Assembly: GCF_002117005.1 (NCBI RefSeq)
Contig: NZ_CP021023.1
Location: 1,116,001-1,180,000, forward strand
From: Sedimentisphaera salicampi
Lineage (GTDB): Bacteria > Planctomycetota > Phycisphaerae > Sedimentisphaerales > Sedimentisphaeraceae
DNA length: 64,000 nt
Reading direction: 5' to 3'
Below, piece after piece: positions 1-9,222 of the stretch (within the stretch, counting starts at the first letter, position 1; the number at the start of each line of letters is the position of its first letter). Made by a program: the position numbers and the translations under genes. A model generated the notes under the pieces. It had not been told where the DNA came from. It did no database searches and saw only the letters and a program-made list of their open reading frames with translations.

Positions 1-722
1 ATTTTGGATTTAGTTACAGTAGGGTAGCCTTCGATGGTCTTAACTTCCTGAACCTCGTAAACCCTGTAGGGCTTGTCCTGAGAGTTGTAGTATTCAGATT
101 TCACCACTACGAAGCTGTCTTTATGAATCCACATTTTGTAATACTCAAACTCCACAAGTTCTTCATCTTTAGGCGTATTCTTGAGCACATAATAATTGTC
201 TGTGGTTTCTACAAGCTCGTGCTTATCGTCTTTTATGCTTCTTCCGGAAACGTCTTCATAGAAGAAGTGCGAGCCTACGAAGCTTGTGCGTTTATCAGTA
301 GCCGAGATCCTTTTCACCAGATCCAGCGCCGGAAGATACATCCATCTGTCATCATCCTTGGTTAAATGCTTCCAAACCATAAACACGGTTTTATTTACAT
401 CAGCAGGACGGGTGAAGTAGGCATAGATTTTCTGCTCCTTGCAGTAGCTGTCGTCCTTTCTGGCCTTCTCTTCAGGCAGCGAAGGATCCAGCTCATCTCG
501 CCGGAGGATAATCAGCTCCCTGTTTCGAACCCTGTCTTTGCTGTCAACGATTTCCATACTCACTTCAGCTCTGCCGTCGTATCCCTGATAATAGGAGACC
601 CTGTTGGCATTGTGAACGATTTTCTCAACAGTGATTTCACCTTTTTTCTCTTCAGCGGAAAATGCCGAAGAGCTGATCAAAAGAGCTGAAAAAACTGAGG
701 CTAATGTTAATAATTTTCTCAT
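1..722 (-). CDS. LolA-like outer-membrane lipoprotein-sorting protein (3' end cut by window edge)
   Basis: The frame runs from an ATG at 722 to the window edge, at least 240 residues. It opens with a Sec signal peptide (MRKLLTLASVFSALLISSSA), so the product is periplasmic. The rest looks like the LolA-like family found beside RND/MMPL permeases: a middle region with YFTRPADV, then WMYLPALD and KRIS, then SFVGSHFFYEDV. Such proteins are thought to carry lipid-like cargo to the outer membrane. The ATG overlaps the TGA of the upstream permease gene (ATGA), so the two are translationally coupled. The C-terminus is not visible. Family assignment is from pattern memory and is fairly secure; the cargo is unknown. 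Confidence 0.8.
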   Translation of the reverse strand, partial: MRKLLTLASVFSALLISSSAFSAEEKKGEITVEKIVHNANRVSYYQGYDGRAEVSMEIVDSKDRVRNRELIILRRDELDPSLPEEKARKDDSYCKEQKIYAYFTRPADVNKTVFMVWKHLTKDDDRWMYLPALDLVKRISATDKRTSFVGSHFFYEDVSGRSIKDDKHELVETTDNYYVLKNTPKDEELVEFEYYKMWIHKDSFVVVKSEYYNSQDKPYRVYEVQEVKTIEGYPTVTKSK

Positions 723-3412
723 TCTAATTCTCCCTTCCTTTCATTTTTGAATAATCTTTTCTCGAATACCCTCACCAGCGCCGGCAGCAGAAGGAGTGTG
801 CCGACTCCGGAAACAGAGAGTATTGTTGCAAGCAGTATTCCAACTGTCTTATACGGTGTTAGCGGTGCAAGTATGAGCGGGAGGAAACCAACCGCAAGTA
901 CTATAATATTACGGGTTATAGCAAGAGCAGGTTCAGCGAATACCGCCGGCACTGTCTTCTTCCAGGAATTTCCGAACTGCGGATAGAGTGCCCGGGTTCT
1001 GGCAAGGAAATGGATTGCAAAGTCGATAGCAAGCCCGAGCGTCATGGAGCTGAGAACTGCAACCGGCATATCGTAATCCTTGCCTACAAGCCCTACGCCG
1101 CCGTATATTGCAACGATTGTGATTGTTAGCGGTATCATAGACATCAGTCCCCATAGAGGAGAGCGGAAAAGCAGAGCCATCATAAGGAATACTACGATAA
1201 AGCTTCCTGCGAATGCCTCAAGCATACCGTTTACCATCTTCTTCTGCCAGATCACGTTGATGTATGTAAGCCCGTACCAGTGATGCTCAAGGTTTTTCGG
1301 CGGCGGATTATCTGCGATGTAGTCGTTAATCTCATCAACAACTTTCGTCATATCCTTGTTATCCCCGCTCTTGAGCTGCACCCAGAGACTTGATTTCTTG
1401 TAGTCAGGTGTTACAAAGTGCCAGAGATCTCCCGGGCGATGGCTGGACTGATAAGTTAGCATACATTGAGCCACAGCCTGCGGGGTATCGGGAACTTTGA
1501 ACTCGCTCTCCTTGCCTTCGAAAAGCTCGCGGTGCACTGTTTTCACAATGTCCGTTACGGAGTTGGATTTTCCTACCACGCCTGTATCTGCAAGCTCCAC
1601 CTGAAGGTCTTCGATATACTCAAGCACCTCAGGGTCTTTGAAAGTATCATCAAGCTGTTCTGCTTCATTGATAAACAGCGATGCCTCATCAAGGGCAAAG
1701 GCCATCTCCCCTTCTGCTTTGCTGAGCTCATCCTCGTTTTCAGCTTTCAGGCTTTCAAGCAGGCCGGCCGGACTTTTAGCAGTTTCGCCTTGTTCAGAAA
1801 TGCTCGCTTTGAGCTCCTTAAACACCTCTACTGCCTCTGGCCAGCTTTCCTGTTGATACTGTTTAATCTTAGCATCGGCCTTTTCCTTTAATGTCTGAGC
1901 AAGTTTTTCTGCGGCCTCTTTTGGACTGCCCTCTTTGCTTTCAAGGGCAAGATAGGCCATATAAGTCCCGCCGAAATGCTCATTAAGCACTCTGTCCGCC
2001 TCGCGGATGGGGTGTTCTTTCTCGAACCACTTTACGGGGTTGTCGTTTATTTCAATCTTGCTGATCCCGTAAATGCTGATCGCAACAACTACAGCGGTAG
2101 CGGTAAGAATGAGCTTCGTTCTGTTGTACGTCCAGATGCCGTGTTTTCCGAGCCATCTGCCTAGGATAGAATCATCATCCTTCTTGAAGCCGTTCTCATC
2201 GTGCTGTCGTCCGAATTTATGAAGCGTTTCAGGCTTGAGGTGCATAACGTATGCGGGAATAAACGTGATCGTAAGGAACCACGCTACCATAATCCCTATC
2301 GCCACGAATACGCCGAATACCTGTACCGGCGGAATCGGGGTGAGCGCGAGAGAGGCAAAGCCCGCTGCCGAGGTAAGCGATGTATAGAGCATAGGCACAA
2401 AGAGATCTTCCATAACTTTGTGCATGGTTTTCTTTCGATCTTTGTGCTTCTGGTATATCTCGAAGAACTCACTGATGATGTGGATCGAATCGAGAACCGC
2501 TATGGGCATTATGAATATGGGAATCATACTGCTCATTATGTGCACAGGGAAGCCCGATATAATAAGAGCCCCCATAGTTACTACTACCGATACAAGAGCC
2601 ACAATCATCGGCGAAACTATCACATGCAGCTTCCTGAAGAAAATCAGCATAATGATAAATATTACAACCATCGCCGTTGGTGCAGATATTGCCATCTGCT
2701 TAAACATTTCCACGCCGAAAGTGTCTTCTGCAACAGGCAGCCCTGTGATGTGGTATTTCTCTGAGCCGCTGAAGGTTTCGATCTTCTCATTCAGTGAGCT
2801 GTAAACCTTGTAGCTGAGGTCTTTCTTGGTAATTGGTATGTAGATTCCCAGTGCCTTCCCGTCTTCGGAAACGAGAGTCCCGTCGAGAAACGGGATATCC
2901 GAGGCCTTCTCTCTGATTGCCTGAGCCTCTTCGGGTGTTTCAGGGGGAGCGGGCATAAGCCATTCGAAGTGTACTGTACCGAGTCCGCCCTGCTCAATAT
3001 TGTCAACGGTTGAAGGGGCGATAAGGTCTGCCTTGACCACTCCTTCCTGCTCGCCGTTTTCCTCCCATGTGAGCGTTTTAATATATTCGGTAAGCTCGTA
3101 AACATTTTTGAGCGTCTCAGTGTTAAAAACGCCCTGAGGATGTTCCTCATTAACCACGCCCACAACCACCATATCGTGCAGAGTAAATTCATCTTTCATC
3201 TCGTTATGAAGAACTCTTACAGGCTCGTCATCGGGCAGCATATTTTCAGGGTCTGTATCGATCTTGACCTTATTTAGACCGCTCATAACGTTTGGAAATA
3301 CAGACGGGCCTGCCGCCAGCACAATTGATAAAATGGTAACTGCAGTAACAAGTGCAGTTACCACTTTGTGCCTGTGAAGGGAAAACTCTGTAAGCTTTTC
3401 TCGAAAGTTCAT
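719..3412 (-). CDS. RND/MMPL-family transporter permease
   Basis: 897 residues with the duplicated RND layout: one membrane segment near residues 18-40, a large periplasmic loop, a membrane cluster from about 238 to 390, a second single segment near 435-455, another loop, and a final membrane cluster from about 727 to 880. The GLAIDFAIHFLAR stretch in the last cluster is typical of the sterol-sensing/MMPL branch (HpnN-like), which moves lipids or hydrophobic compounds rather than drugs. The start ATG has GAGGGA upstream. It lies between a DUF302 membrane protein and a LolA-like periplasmic protein, so the three probably form an inner-membrane to outer-membrane lipid export unit. Cargo is unknown. 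Confidence 0.88.
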   Translation of the reverse strand: MNFREKLTEFSLHRHKVVTALVTAVTILSIVLAAGPSVFPNVMSGLNKVKIDTDPENMLPDDEPVRVLHNEMKDEFTLHDMVVVGVVNEEHPQGVFNTETLKNVYELTEYIKTLTWEENGEQEGVVKADLIAPSTVDNIEQGGLGTVHFEWLMPAPPETPEEAQAIREKASDIPFLDGTLVSEDGKALGIYIPITKKDLSYKVYSSLNEKIETFSGSEKYHITGLPVAEDTFGVEMFKQMAISAPTAMVVIFIIMLIFFRKLHVIVSPMIVALVSVVVTMGALIISGFPVHIMSSMIPIFIMPIAVLDSIHIISEFFEIYQKHKDRKKTMHKVMEDLFVPMLYTSLTSAAGFASLALTPIPPVQVFGVFVAIGIMVAWFLTITFIPAYVMHLKPETLHKFGRQHDENGFKKDDDSILGRWLGKHGIWTYNRTKLILTATAVVVAISIYGISKIEINDNPVKWFEKEHPIREADRVLNEHFGGTYMAYLALESKEGSPKEAAEKLAQTLKEKADAKIKQYQQESWPEAVEVFKELKASISEQGETAKSPAGLLESLKAENEDELSKAEGEMAFALDEASLFINEAEQLDDTFKDPEVLEYIEDLQVELADTGVVGKSNSVTDIVKTVHRELFEGKESEFKVPDTPQAVAQCMLTYQSSHRPGDLWHFVTPDYKKSSLWVQLKSGDNKDMTKVVDEINDYIADNPPPKNLEHHWYGLTYINVIWQKKMVNGMLEAFAGSFIVVFLMMALLFRSPLWGLMSMIPLTITIVAIYGGVGLVGKDYDMPVAVLSSMTLGLAIDFAIHFLARTRALYPQFGNSWKKTVPAVFAEPALAITRNIIVLAVGFLPLILAPLTPYKTVGILLATILSVSGVGTLLLLPALVRVFEKRLFKNERKGELE

Positions 3413-3477
3413 ATAAAATCCCTCAGCTTAAAAATGTAACAGATTGATTGTAACATTGAAATCCGGCTGTTCAATGA

Positions 3478-4020
3478 TTACTTCAGCAATCCTTCAAGTA
3501 TTTTTTCTTCTTCTTCAACTACTTTACCGCCCATAACCTTTTTGATGTTCCCGCCGAAGAGCTTTGCCATCAAAGAAAGATTCATCTCGGAGAGATATGC
3601 CTTACCGTTATCTCCCTCCCATACGGCCATTTTGCACGGCATCATGCAGGAAACCCAGCGGTCGCTCGTCAGCACGCTTTTGGCGTAGGGAGCTTTGCAT
3701 AGCTTTACCAGCCGAATCTTTGGCTCAAAATCTACGCCCCGCTTAGCCATAGCTTCATTCATATTTATAGGCTTTCCGTGAGATATGCTCCAGCCGTGCT
3801 CGGGAATTCTCTCTTCCAGAGCTGCCACGGTTTCTTCCACACCCATCTTGCATTCCCTTGTAGTAATCATCATAGAAGGCATTACCTGCACCATTATAAA
3901 CACGACAACCACTGCGCCGACTGCCGCACCTATAATACCAGATTTCCAGTGAAAACCTTTCTTTACGCTGTTTTTCTGTTCTTGATTCTGCTCAGACTGC
4001 TGATTCATTTCTTCAGACAT
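3478..4020 (-). CDS. DUF302-domain membrane-anchored protein
   Basis: 180 residues. A polar Gln/Glu-rich N-terminus is followed by a single membrane segment (about residues 28-48) and a periplasmic DUF302-like domain. Visible family features are CMMPCKMAVWEG and YLSEMNLSLMAKLFGG near residues 125-160. AAAGGAG stands six bases before the ATG. The RND permease follows 65 bp downstream on the same strand. DUF302 has no settled function, but it often sits beside exporters and redox or sulfur genes. Two cysteines four apart (CMMPC) could be redox active or bind metal; that is inference. Confidence 0.8.
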   Translation of the reverse strand: MSEEMNQQSEQNQEQKNSVKKGFHWKSGIIGAAVGAVVVVFIMVQVMPSMMITTRECKMGVEETVAALEERIPEHGWSISHGKPINMNEAMAKRGVDFEPKIRLVKLCKAPYAKSVLTSDRWVSCMMPCKMAVWEGDNGKAYLSEMNLSLMAKLFGGNIKKVMGGKVVEEEEKILEGLLK

Positions 4021-4046
4021 TTCTTTCTCCTTTTACTGCTCTTGTT

Positions 4047-4214
4047 TCAGTTGTTTTCAGGCTGTTCGCCAGTGTAGTCATTAATTTCTTCCTGCGAGCT
4101 GCACGCATCACCTTTATCTGCGCACCCGCTTCCGCTGAGTTCCATACTGCATCCTGCTGCAAACAGCATCACTGCAATACTTAAAGCACTTATTGTTTTT
4201 TTAATCGTTTTCAT
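4047..4214 (-). CDS. Small cysteine-containing lipoprotein
   Basis: A 55-residue frame starts at the ATG at 4214, preceded by AAAGGGAA. It has a short lipoprotein signal (MKTIKKTISALSIAVMLFAA then GC), so Cys22 is the likely lipidated residue. The mature part is about 34 residues and contains two more cysteines (GCADKGDAC) and an acidic tail. It ends 26 bp before the DUF302 gene, which has its own ribosome-binding site, so it is probably the first gene of the export operon. I do not recognise a family. The lipobox, ribosome-binding site and operon position make it likely to be real. Confidence 0.6.
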   Translation of the reverse strand: MKTIKKTISALSIAVMLFAAGCSMELSGSGCADKGDACSSQEEINDYTGEQPENN

Positions 4215-4614
4215 TTTTATTCCCTTTCAGTAAAAAATTGTTTTAACCTCCCCTCTCACAAATTTCGTGCCAATGTTTTTACAACCCGCAAATCAGGCCA
4301 TATTCACTATATTTGCCGGGTCAACGCACTTTCGTAAACTGTGTCGCAAATCGTTAGCGCTAACATAAGTTTACAGTTACACGGTAAAGTTAGCGCTGCC
4401 GCGTTGAGAGGAAACAATTCGAACAGACAGGAGTTAAAGTAAGTATGAAATACGAAAATTTGGTTTTTTTGAAAAATTCTTTAATAAGCTTCATAACAGT
4501 TTACAAAAATCAGCTTTGACTTATAATCACTGTTGGTTTTGTCTTTAATGGGACAAGTGTCCCTGTCAATCAATATTAAGAATAAACGGCTTAAGCCGAA
4601 ACAGGATTAAAACT
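4215..4614. promoter_or_regulatory. Divergent regulatory region between the export operon and clpC
   Basis: About 400 bp without a gene. It holds a perfect 12-bp palindrome GTTAGCGCTAAC at 4353-4364, flanked by inverted arms GTAAACT (4334-4340) and AGTTTAC (4368-4374), and a half copy GTTAGCGCT at 4389-4397. The clpC promoter lies at 4500-4527. For the minus-strand operon only a weak TTGACC near 4320 is visible. The palindrome set looks like an operator for a dimeric repressor. Which side it controls cannot be told, but it lies nearer the centre than either start codon. Confidence 0.5.
4500..4527 (+). promoter_or_regulatory. clpC sigma70-type promoter
   Basis: TTTACA, 16 bp, TATAAT. The -10 box is perfect and the -35 box has one mismatch. 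It predicts a leader of roughly 80 bases before the clpC ATG at 4615. Confidence 0.6.
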
Positions 4615-7119
4615 ATGTTTGAAAGATTTACAGACCGTGCAAGAAAGGTAATGGCGCTTGCCAATCAGGAGGCTCTAAGGTTTAACCATGAGTCTCTGGG
4701 CACAGAGCATATACTTCTCGGCCTTTCCAAAGAGGGCAGCGGGGTTGGGGCGAACGTGCTCAAGAATCTCGGTGTTGATGTAAACAAGCTCAGGATTGAG
4801 GTTGAGAAATACGTTAAGAGCGGCCCGAACGTTATCTCTGCGGGCAAGCTCCCCCAGACTCCTAAGTCAAAGAGGGTTATTGAATACGCAATTGAAGAAG
4901 CCCGCAGCCTCAATCATAACTACGTGGGCACAGAGCACCTTCTTCTCGGGCTCCTGAGAGTTTCAGATGGTATAGCTGCTCAGATTCTGATGAATCTTGG
5001 GCTAAAGCTGGATACTGTGCGGGATGAAGTGCTCAATCTTCTCGGCTCCGGCATGGAGCAGGAAGGTATGGATGCTGATGAGATGTCTCAGCAAACACCT
5101 CCCGGAATGGGGTCTGGACCTCAGCAGAGAAGACAGGGCAGGCCGAAATCCAAAACACCTGCATTAGACAGCTTCGGAAGAGATCTAACAGCCCTTGCTA
5201 AAAACAACGAGCTGGACCCGGTGATAGGAAGATCTAACGAGATTGAGCGTTTGCTTCAGATACTCTGCAGGAGAACGAAGAACAATCCAGTACTTCTCGG
5301 AGAAGCTGGCGTAGGCAAAACGGCTATAGTAGAGGGTATGGCGCAGCGCATTATCGAAAAATCTATCCCCCCTCTGCTCTACAACAAGAGGCTTATCATC
5401 CTTGATCTTGCGATGATGGTAGCGGGCACAAAATACCGCGGCCAGTTTGAAGAGAGGATTAAGGCGGTTATCAATGAGGTTAAGCGTGAGAAAAACGTTA
5501 TCCTCTTTATTGATGAACTGCATACGCTCGTTGGCGCAGGCGGGGCTGAAGGGGCGATAGATGCCTCAAATGTTCTCAAGCCCGCTTTGGCTAGAGGCGA
5601 GCTCCAGTGCATCGGGGCTACTACCCTTGATGAATACCGCAAGCATATCGAAAAGGATTCTGCCCTTGAGCGGAGATTCCAGACGATACAGGTGGATCCG
5701 CCTTCAAAGAATGATACCCTCGAAATTCTCCACGGACTCAGGGAAAAGTATGAAACTCACCATAAAGTTACATACACCGAAAACGCCCTGAATGCAGCTG
5801 TGGAGCTTTCTTCACGTTATATTACAGGAAGATGCCTGCCGGACAAGGCTATTGACATCCTTGATGAGGCAGGGTCAAGTATGAGGCTTAGAAACCTCAC
5901 ACCCCCGCCGGATTTCACAGAAATCAACAGCCGCATTGAAGAGCTGAACGTTCAGAAGGAAGAAGCGGTGCGAAATGCGAACTACGAGCAGGCCGCAGCG
6001 CTGAGAGACGAAGCCCAGAAGCTCAACGAAGAGAAAAAGCAGAAGCAGGAAGACTGGGAAAAGGAAAACGAAAGCTTTGTAGGCGAGATTGATGAGGATA
6101 TTATAGCCGAAATCGTAAGCAAGATAACCGGCGTGCCTCTTACACGCGTGGAAAAAGAGGATGCCGAGAAGCTGCTTGAAATTGAATCTGAACTGCACAA
6201 AACTGTGGTATCTCAGGATCAGGCTATCACTGCTGTTGCCAAGGCTGTAAGGCGCAGCCGTTCAGGAATAAAAGACCCCAACAGGCCTATCGCAAGCTTC
6301 CTGTTTATCGGGCCGAGCGGCGTAGGTAAAACGCTTCTTGCAAGGTCTCTCGCTGAATTTATGTTCGGCGATGAAAGCGCTCTTATCCAGCTCGATATGA
6401 GCGAATACATGGAGAAATACAATGTGAGCAAGCTTATAGGCGCTCCTCCGGGATATGTGGGCTATGAAGAAGGCGGCCAGCTTACTGAAAGAATCCGCAG
6501 GAGGCCGTATGCGGTTCTTCTTCTCGATGAGATCGAGAAGGCGCACCCGGATGTTTCCAATATGCTCCTTCAGATTATGGAAGAAGGCCGGCTTACAGAC
6601 AGCTACGGACGCAAGGTGGACTTCAGAAACGTAATCCTGATTATGACCAGCAATATCGGCGCTGATATGATCAGAAATCAGACAGGCTTCGGCTTCGGTA
6701 AAAGGACTGAACAAGACAACTACGAGAAGATGTCTTCTCTCTTGGAGAAAGAAATCGAGAAGCACTTCAGGCCGGAATTTATGAACCGCCTTGATGACAG
6801 CATTGTCTTCCGCGGCCTTACTAAGGAAGACCTAACCGTGATCATCCAGTATGAGCTGGATAAAGTTCTCAACAGAATAAGAGAGAAGGGAATCAACATC
6901 GATATAGACGAAAACGCGAAAGATTTCCTTATCGATAAGGGCTACAACCCCGAACACGGGGCAAGGCCGCTGAGGAGGGCTATTGAGAAGTATATTGAAG
7001 ATCCTCTCTCAGAGGCGCTTCTTAGAAACGAGTTTGATAAGTCTGAGCATATTACCATTACGGTGAAAGACGAAGACAGCCTCAAATTCGAATATTCCGC
7101 CCAGCCGGTTAGCAGCTGA
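4615..7119 (+). CDS. clpC: ATP-dependent Clp protease ATP-binding subunit ClpC
   Basis: 834 residues, full length for ClpC. Two N-terminal Clp repeats (about residues 1-145) bind substrate or adaptor. The first AAA+ module has Walker A GEAGVGKT at about 229-236 and Walker B with [13 protein letters not shown]-type segment lies near 440-480. The second AAA+ module has GPSGVGKT at about 566-573, [13 protein letters not shown] and TSNIGA. The protein unfolds substrates and feeds them to ClpP in the cytoplasm. AGGA precedes the ATG, a good promoter lies upstream and a terminator follows, so it is probably transcribed alone. No ctsR-like or mcsAB gene is next to it, unlike in Firmicutes. Confidence 0.97.
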   Translation: MFERFTDRARKVMALANQEALRFNHESLGTEHILLGLSKEGSGVGANVLKNLGVDVNKLRIEVEKYVKSGPNVISAGKLPQTPKSKRVIEYAIEEARSLNHNYVGTEHLLLGLLRVSDGIAAQILMNLGLKLDTVRDEVLNLLGSGMEQEGMDADEMSQQTPPGMGSGPQQRRQGRPKSKTPALDSFGRDLTALAKNNELDPVIGRSNEIERLLQILCRRTKNNPVLLGEAGVGKTAIVEGMAQRIIEKSIPPLLYNKRLIILDLAMMVAGTKYRGQFEERIKAVINEVKREKNVILFIDELHTLVGAGGAEGAIDASNVLKPALARGELQCIGATTLDEYRKHIEKDSALERRFQTIQVDPPSKNDTLEILHGLREKYETHHKVTYTENALNAAVELSSRYITGRCLPDKAIDILDEAGSSMRLRNLTPPPDFTEINSRIEELNVQKEEAVRNANYEQAAALRDEAQKLNEEKKQKQEDWEKENESFVGEIDEDIIAEIVSKITGVPLTRVEKEDAEKLLEIESELHKTVVSQDQAITAVAKAVRRSRSGIKDPNRPIASFLFIGPSGVGKTLLARSLAEFMFGDESALIQLDMSEYMEKYNVSKLIGAPPGYVGYEEGGQLTERIRRRPYAVLLLDEIEKAHPDVSNMLLQIMEEGRLTDSYGRKVDFRNVILIMTSNIGADMIRNQTGFGFGKRTEQDNYEKMSSLLEKEIEKHFRPEFMNRLDDSIVFRGLTKEDLTVIIQYELDKVLNRIREKGINIDIDENAKDFLIDKGYNPEHGARPLRRAIEKYIEDPLSEALLRNEFDKSEHITITVKDEDSLKFEYSAQPVSS

Positions 7120-7141
7120 TAAAAGCTTAAACAAAAAATGC

Positions 7142-7176
7142 AAAAGGGAACGTCTAAAGAGGCGTTCCCTTTTTTT
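7142..7176 (+). terminator. Intrinsic terminator after clpC
   Basis: Inverted repeat aaagggaacg / cgttcccttt with an 8-base loop region and a run of T, 23 bp after the clpC stop. Confidence 0.85.
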
Positions 7177-7263
7177 AATCCGCATTGATTATACATATTT
7201 TTCGTTTTTTCGCCTCAAAGCCTTATAACATCATACTATAAAAATTAGCTGGATATCAAAAGG

Positions 7264-7296
7264 AAAGGCCCTCGTGGGAACTGAGGGCCTTTTTCG
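7264..7296. terminator. Second, probably bidirectional terminator
   Basis: Stem aaggccctc / gagggcctt with T-runs in the plus reading and T-rich sequence on the other strand as well. It lies between the convergent clpC and metallophosphoesterase genes, 45 bp past the end of the latter. Confidence 0.7.
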
Positions 7297-7340
7297 ATTG
7301 GTTGGGACAATATAAAAGTTTATTGGAGAAAATCACATAC

Positions 7341-8483
7341 CTAAAACTGCTTATACCAGTCCTGGATGAATGCCCCGCTGGTTAGAGCAGTGATATTTTC
7401 TTTGTCTGATTTTTCGATTATCAGCCTTCCCACAATATCTGGGCCGTGTTTGATGGCCTCTTGCGAGATTGCCGCCTTTTCTCTCGGAGCGTGAGTTGGG
7501 CTTCTGTGCGGGTGGTCTCCGATGTGTCCGCCGCTGTATTCAACATCAAACTTGAACAGCTCCAGAACGAGCTTATCATCGAAAACGCTGCCCCTGAGGT
7601 AGTTCACATCCGTCTGAGTTCCCCAGAGTGCCCCGTGGACAATCTGCCATATACCATCAACCCGCTTGGCGGTAATTCGGTGGTGCTCGCCGCAGAGATA
7701 AGCATCCACGCCGTACTTGACCATTGTTTTCCAGAAAGCTGAGTTTGTTCCGCCTTTGAGCATATTAGCGCTTGAATTTTTGCTGCGCACTGGGCCTGCT
7801 GCCGGCATATGCCCCTGAACGATGATGAAATCCTTATCGCTGTATTTTTTGAGTTCATTCTCAAACCATTCAAGCTGCTTGCCCGAAACTGTCATCCCCA
7901 TCTTATCGCCTTTGTCTTCAAATTGATCAACGGAAATAACAGCGAGATTGCCTTTAGTGAATGAGTATGCAAGCCCCTTTTTGTGCTCAGGGCCGTTTAC
8001 GGGCATATTGAATATTTTAACAAACTGCTCAGCAAATACCGGCACAAGGTCTTTATGGTTTTTCAGACCGCCGTCATCGCCGTATTCGTGGTCGCCGGGA
8101 GCAATGAAGAGCCTTATATTTTTATCTCTGAACCGCCTTGCAAAACCGCCCCAATACTGGTTCGTTTTTCTTCTAACCTGATCAGGGTTCTCCCACCATC
8201 TTGCGTCCATTATATCACCCGCATTGAGAGAAAATGCAGGGCCTTCTTTCTTCATACCGCCGAGGAACCAGTCCATAGCATCTTCCCAGCCGGGCTGGGG
8301 ATAATCGATATTCCAATTGAAAAGGTCTGGGAAGCTGGTGAAGCAGAAATTTGCTCCCTTATCTGAGGTGGGAAATTCAAAATCTTCGCCATGTTCGTGT
8401 CCTGCGGCAAACAAACCGGAAACAGCAATTCCCGACAGAATAACCATTAAGAATAAAGATTTAACGCTAAAGATTTTTTTCAC
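7341..8483 (-). CDS. Exported calcineurin-like metallophosphoesterase
   Basis: The start at GTG 8483 is chosen because GGAG lies seven bases upstream and the product then opens with a normal signal peptide (KKIFSVKSLFLMVILSG). An ATG at 8507 adds eight residues but has no ribosome-binding site. The mature protein is a Tat/Sec-exported metallophosphoesterase with the family motifs in order: NAGDIMD (about residue 87), GDHEY (about 130, His in place of the usual Asn of GNHE), GHMPA, and GEHH near the end. These bind two metal ions. The substrate is unknown. The N-terminus after the signal is His/Glu rich. Flanking genes are unrelated. Confidence 0.85.
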   Translation of the reverse strand: MKKIFSVKSLFLMVILSGIAVSGLFAAGHEHGEDFEFPTSDKGANFCFTSFPDLFNWNIDYPQPGWEDAMDWFLGGMKKEGPAFSLNAGDIMDARWWENPDQVRRKTNQYWGGFARRFRDKNIRLFIAPGDHEYGDDGGLKNHKDLVPVFAEQFVKIFNMPVNGPEHKKGLAYSFTKGNLAVISVDQFEDKGDKMGMTVSGKQLEWFENELKKYSDKDFIIVQGHMPAAGPVRSKNSSANMLKGGTNSAFWKTMVKYGVDAYLCGEHHRITAKRVDGIWQIVHGALWGTQTDVNYLRGSVFDDKLVLELFKFDVEYSGGHIGDHPHRSPTHAPREKAAISQEAIKHGPDIVGRLIIEKSDKENITALTSGAFIQDWYKQF

Positions 8484-8528
8484 TTTAAAGCTCCATTTAT
8501 TAAACATAAAAGCATATACAGGGACAAA

Positions 8529-8564
8529 CTGCTCATCCCCGCTATAAGTTTATAGTTTGAGCAG
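8529..8564 (-). promoter_or_regulatory. Nested inverted repeats upstream of the metallophosphoesterase
   Basis: Outer arms CTGCTCA (8529-8535) and TGAGCAG (8558-8564) enclose a second near-perfect dyad CTATAAGTTTATAG (8542-8555). This is either a 5' leader hairpin or an operator. No clear -35/-10 pair was found nearby. Confidence 0.4.
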
Positions 8565-8607
8565 CGGAATTTTGACGAAAAAAACTTAAAATTTATAAAT
8601 TTTACAA

Positions 8608-9222
8608 TCAAACCCCGAAGAAAAGAGCCGATTTGAAGAACGTAAGCAGGCTTAAAATCACAGGCTCAATCGCCCCGGTTACAACAAGCATAACCAGAGC
8701 AAGGTAGCTGCCCATAGTTACTTTCGCAGGCATAACGAGCTTTACTCCCGGTATAATGCACGGCCATATCTTGCTTCCATCCAGCGGCGGGATGGGCATA
8801 AGATTTATTACAGCAAGAATAGCGTTCACGAAATAAGTGCCGATGAGTATGCTCACCCATATCCCTGCTTCCTGCTCGAAGCTGTTAATCCCGGACATAC
8901 GAATCAGCAAAGCAGATATAACGCAAATTGCAAGGTTTGATGCTGGGCCTGCAAGGGAACTGAGCAGATAGTCCTTTTTCGGGTTCTGGTAGTTGAAAGG
9001 ATTAACGGGCACAGGCTTTGCCCAGCCGAAACCGAGAATGAAAAGGGCAAGCGTTCCAAGCAGTGAAAGGTGCTTGAGCGGATTAAGCGTAAGCCGGCCT
9101 TTATCCTTTGCAAGATTGTCTCCGAGCGCCGCAGAGGCATAAGCGTGCGATGCCTCGTGGAGAGTAAGCCCCAATATCAGTCCGGGCAGGAAAGTGAGGA
9201 AGAATGCGAATCTTTCAATCAT
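8608..9222 (-). CDS. Site-2 protease family (M50) membrane metalloprotease
   Basis: 204 residues from the ATG at 9222, chosen because GGGAGG lies six bases upstream. An ATG seven codons earlier (9243) is also open. The zinc motif HEASH is in the first membrane segment and the NLMPIPPLDG motif is in a later one, as in small site-2 proteases of the YwhC type that lack PDZ domains. These cleave membrane-embedded substrates such as anti-sigma factors. The start overlaps the upstream gene's stop (ATGATTGA), so it is coupled to the TPR gene. Substrate unknown. Confidence 0.88.
   Translation of the reverse strand: MIERFAFFLTFLPGLILGLTLHEASHAYASAALGDNLAKDKGRLTLNPLKHLSLLGTLALFILGFGWAKPVPVNPFNYQNPKKDYLLSSLAGPASNLAICVISALLIRMSGINSFEQEAGIWVSILIGTYFVNAILAVINLMPIPPLDGSKIWPCIIPGVKLVMPAKVTMGSYLALVMLVVTGAIEPVILSLLTFFKSALFFGV

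Noticed and set aside
747-2804. Several frames antisense to the RND permease, up to 187 residues
   Set aside because: They are shadows of a well-supported gene with biased codon use; none has a motif or start signal.
4517-4527. TTGACT directly before TATAAT as the clpC -35 box
   Set aside because: The two hexamers almost touch, so spacing is wrong. TTTACA at 4500 with a 16-bp spacer fits instead.
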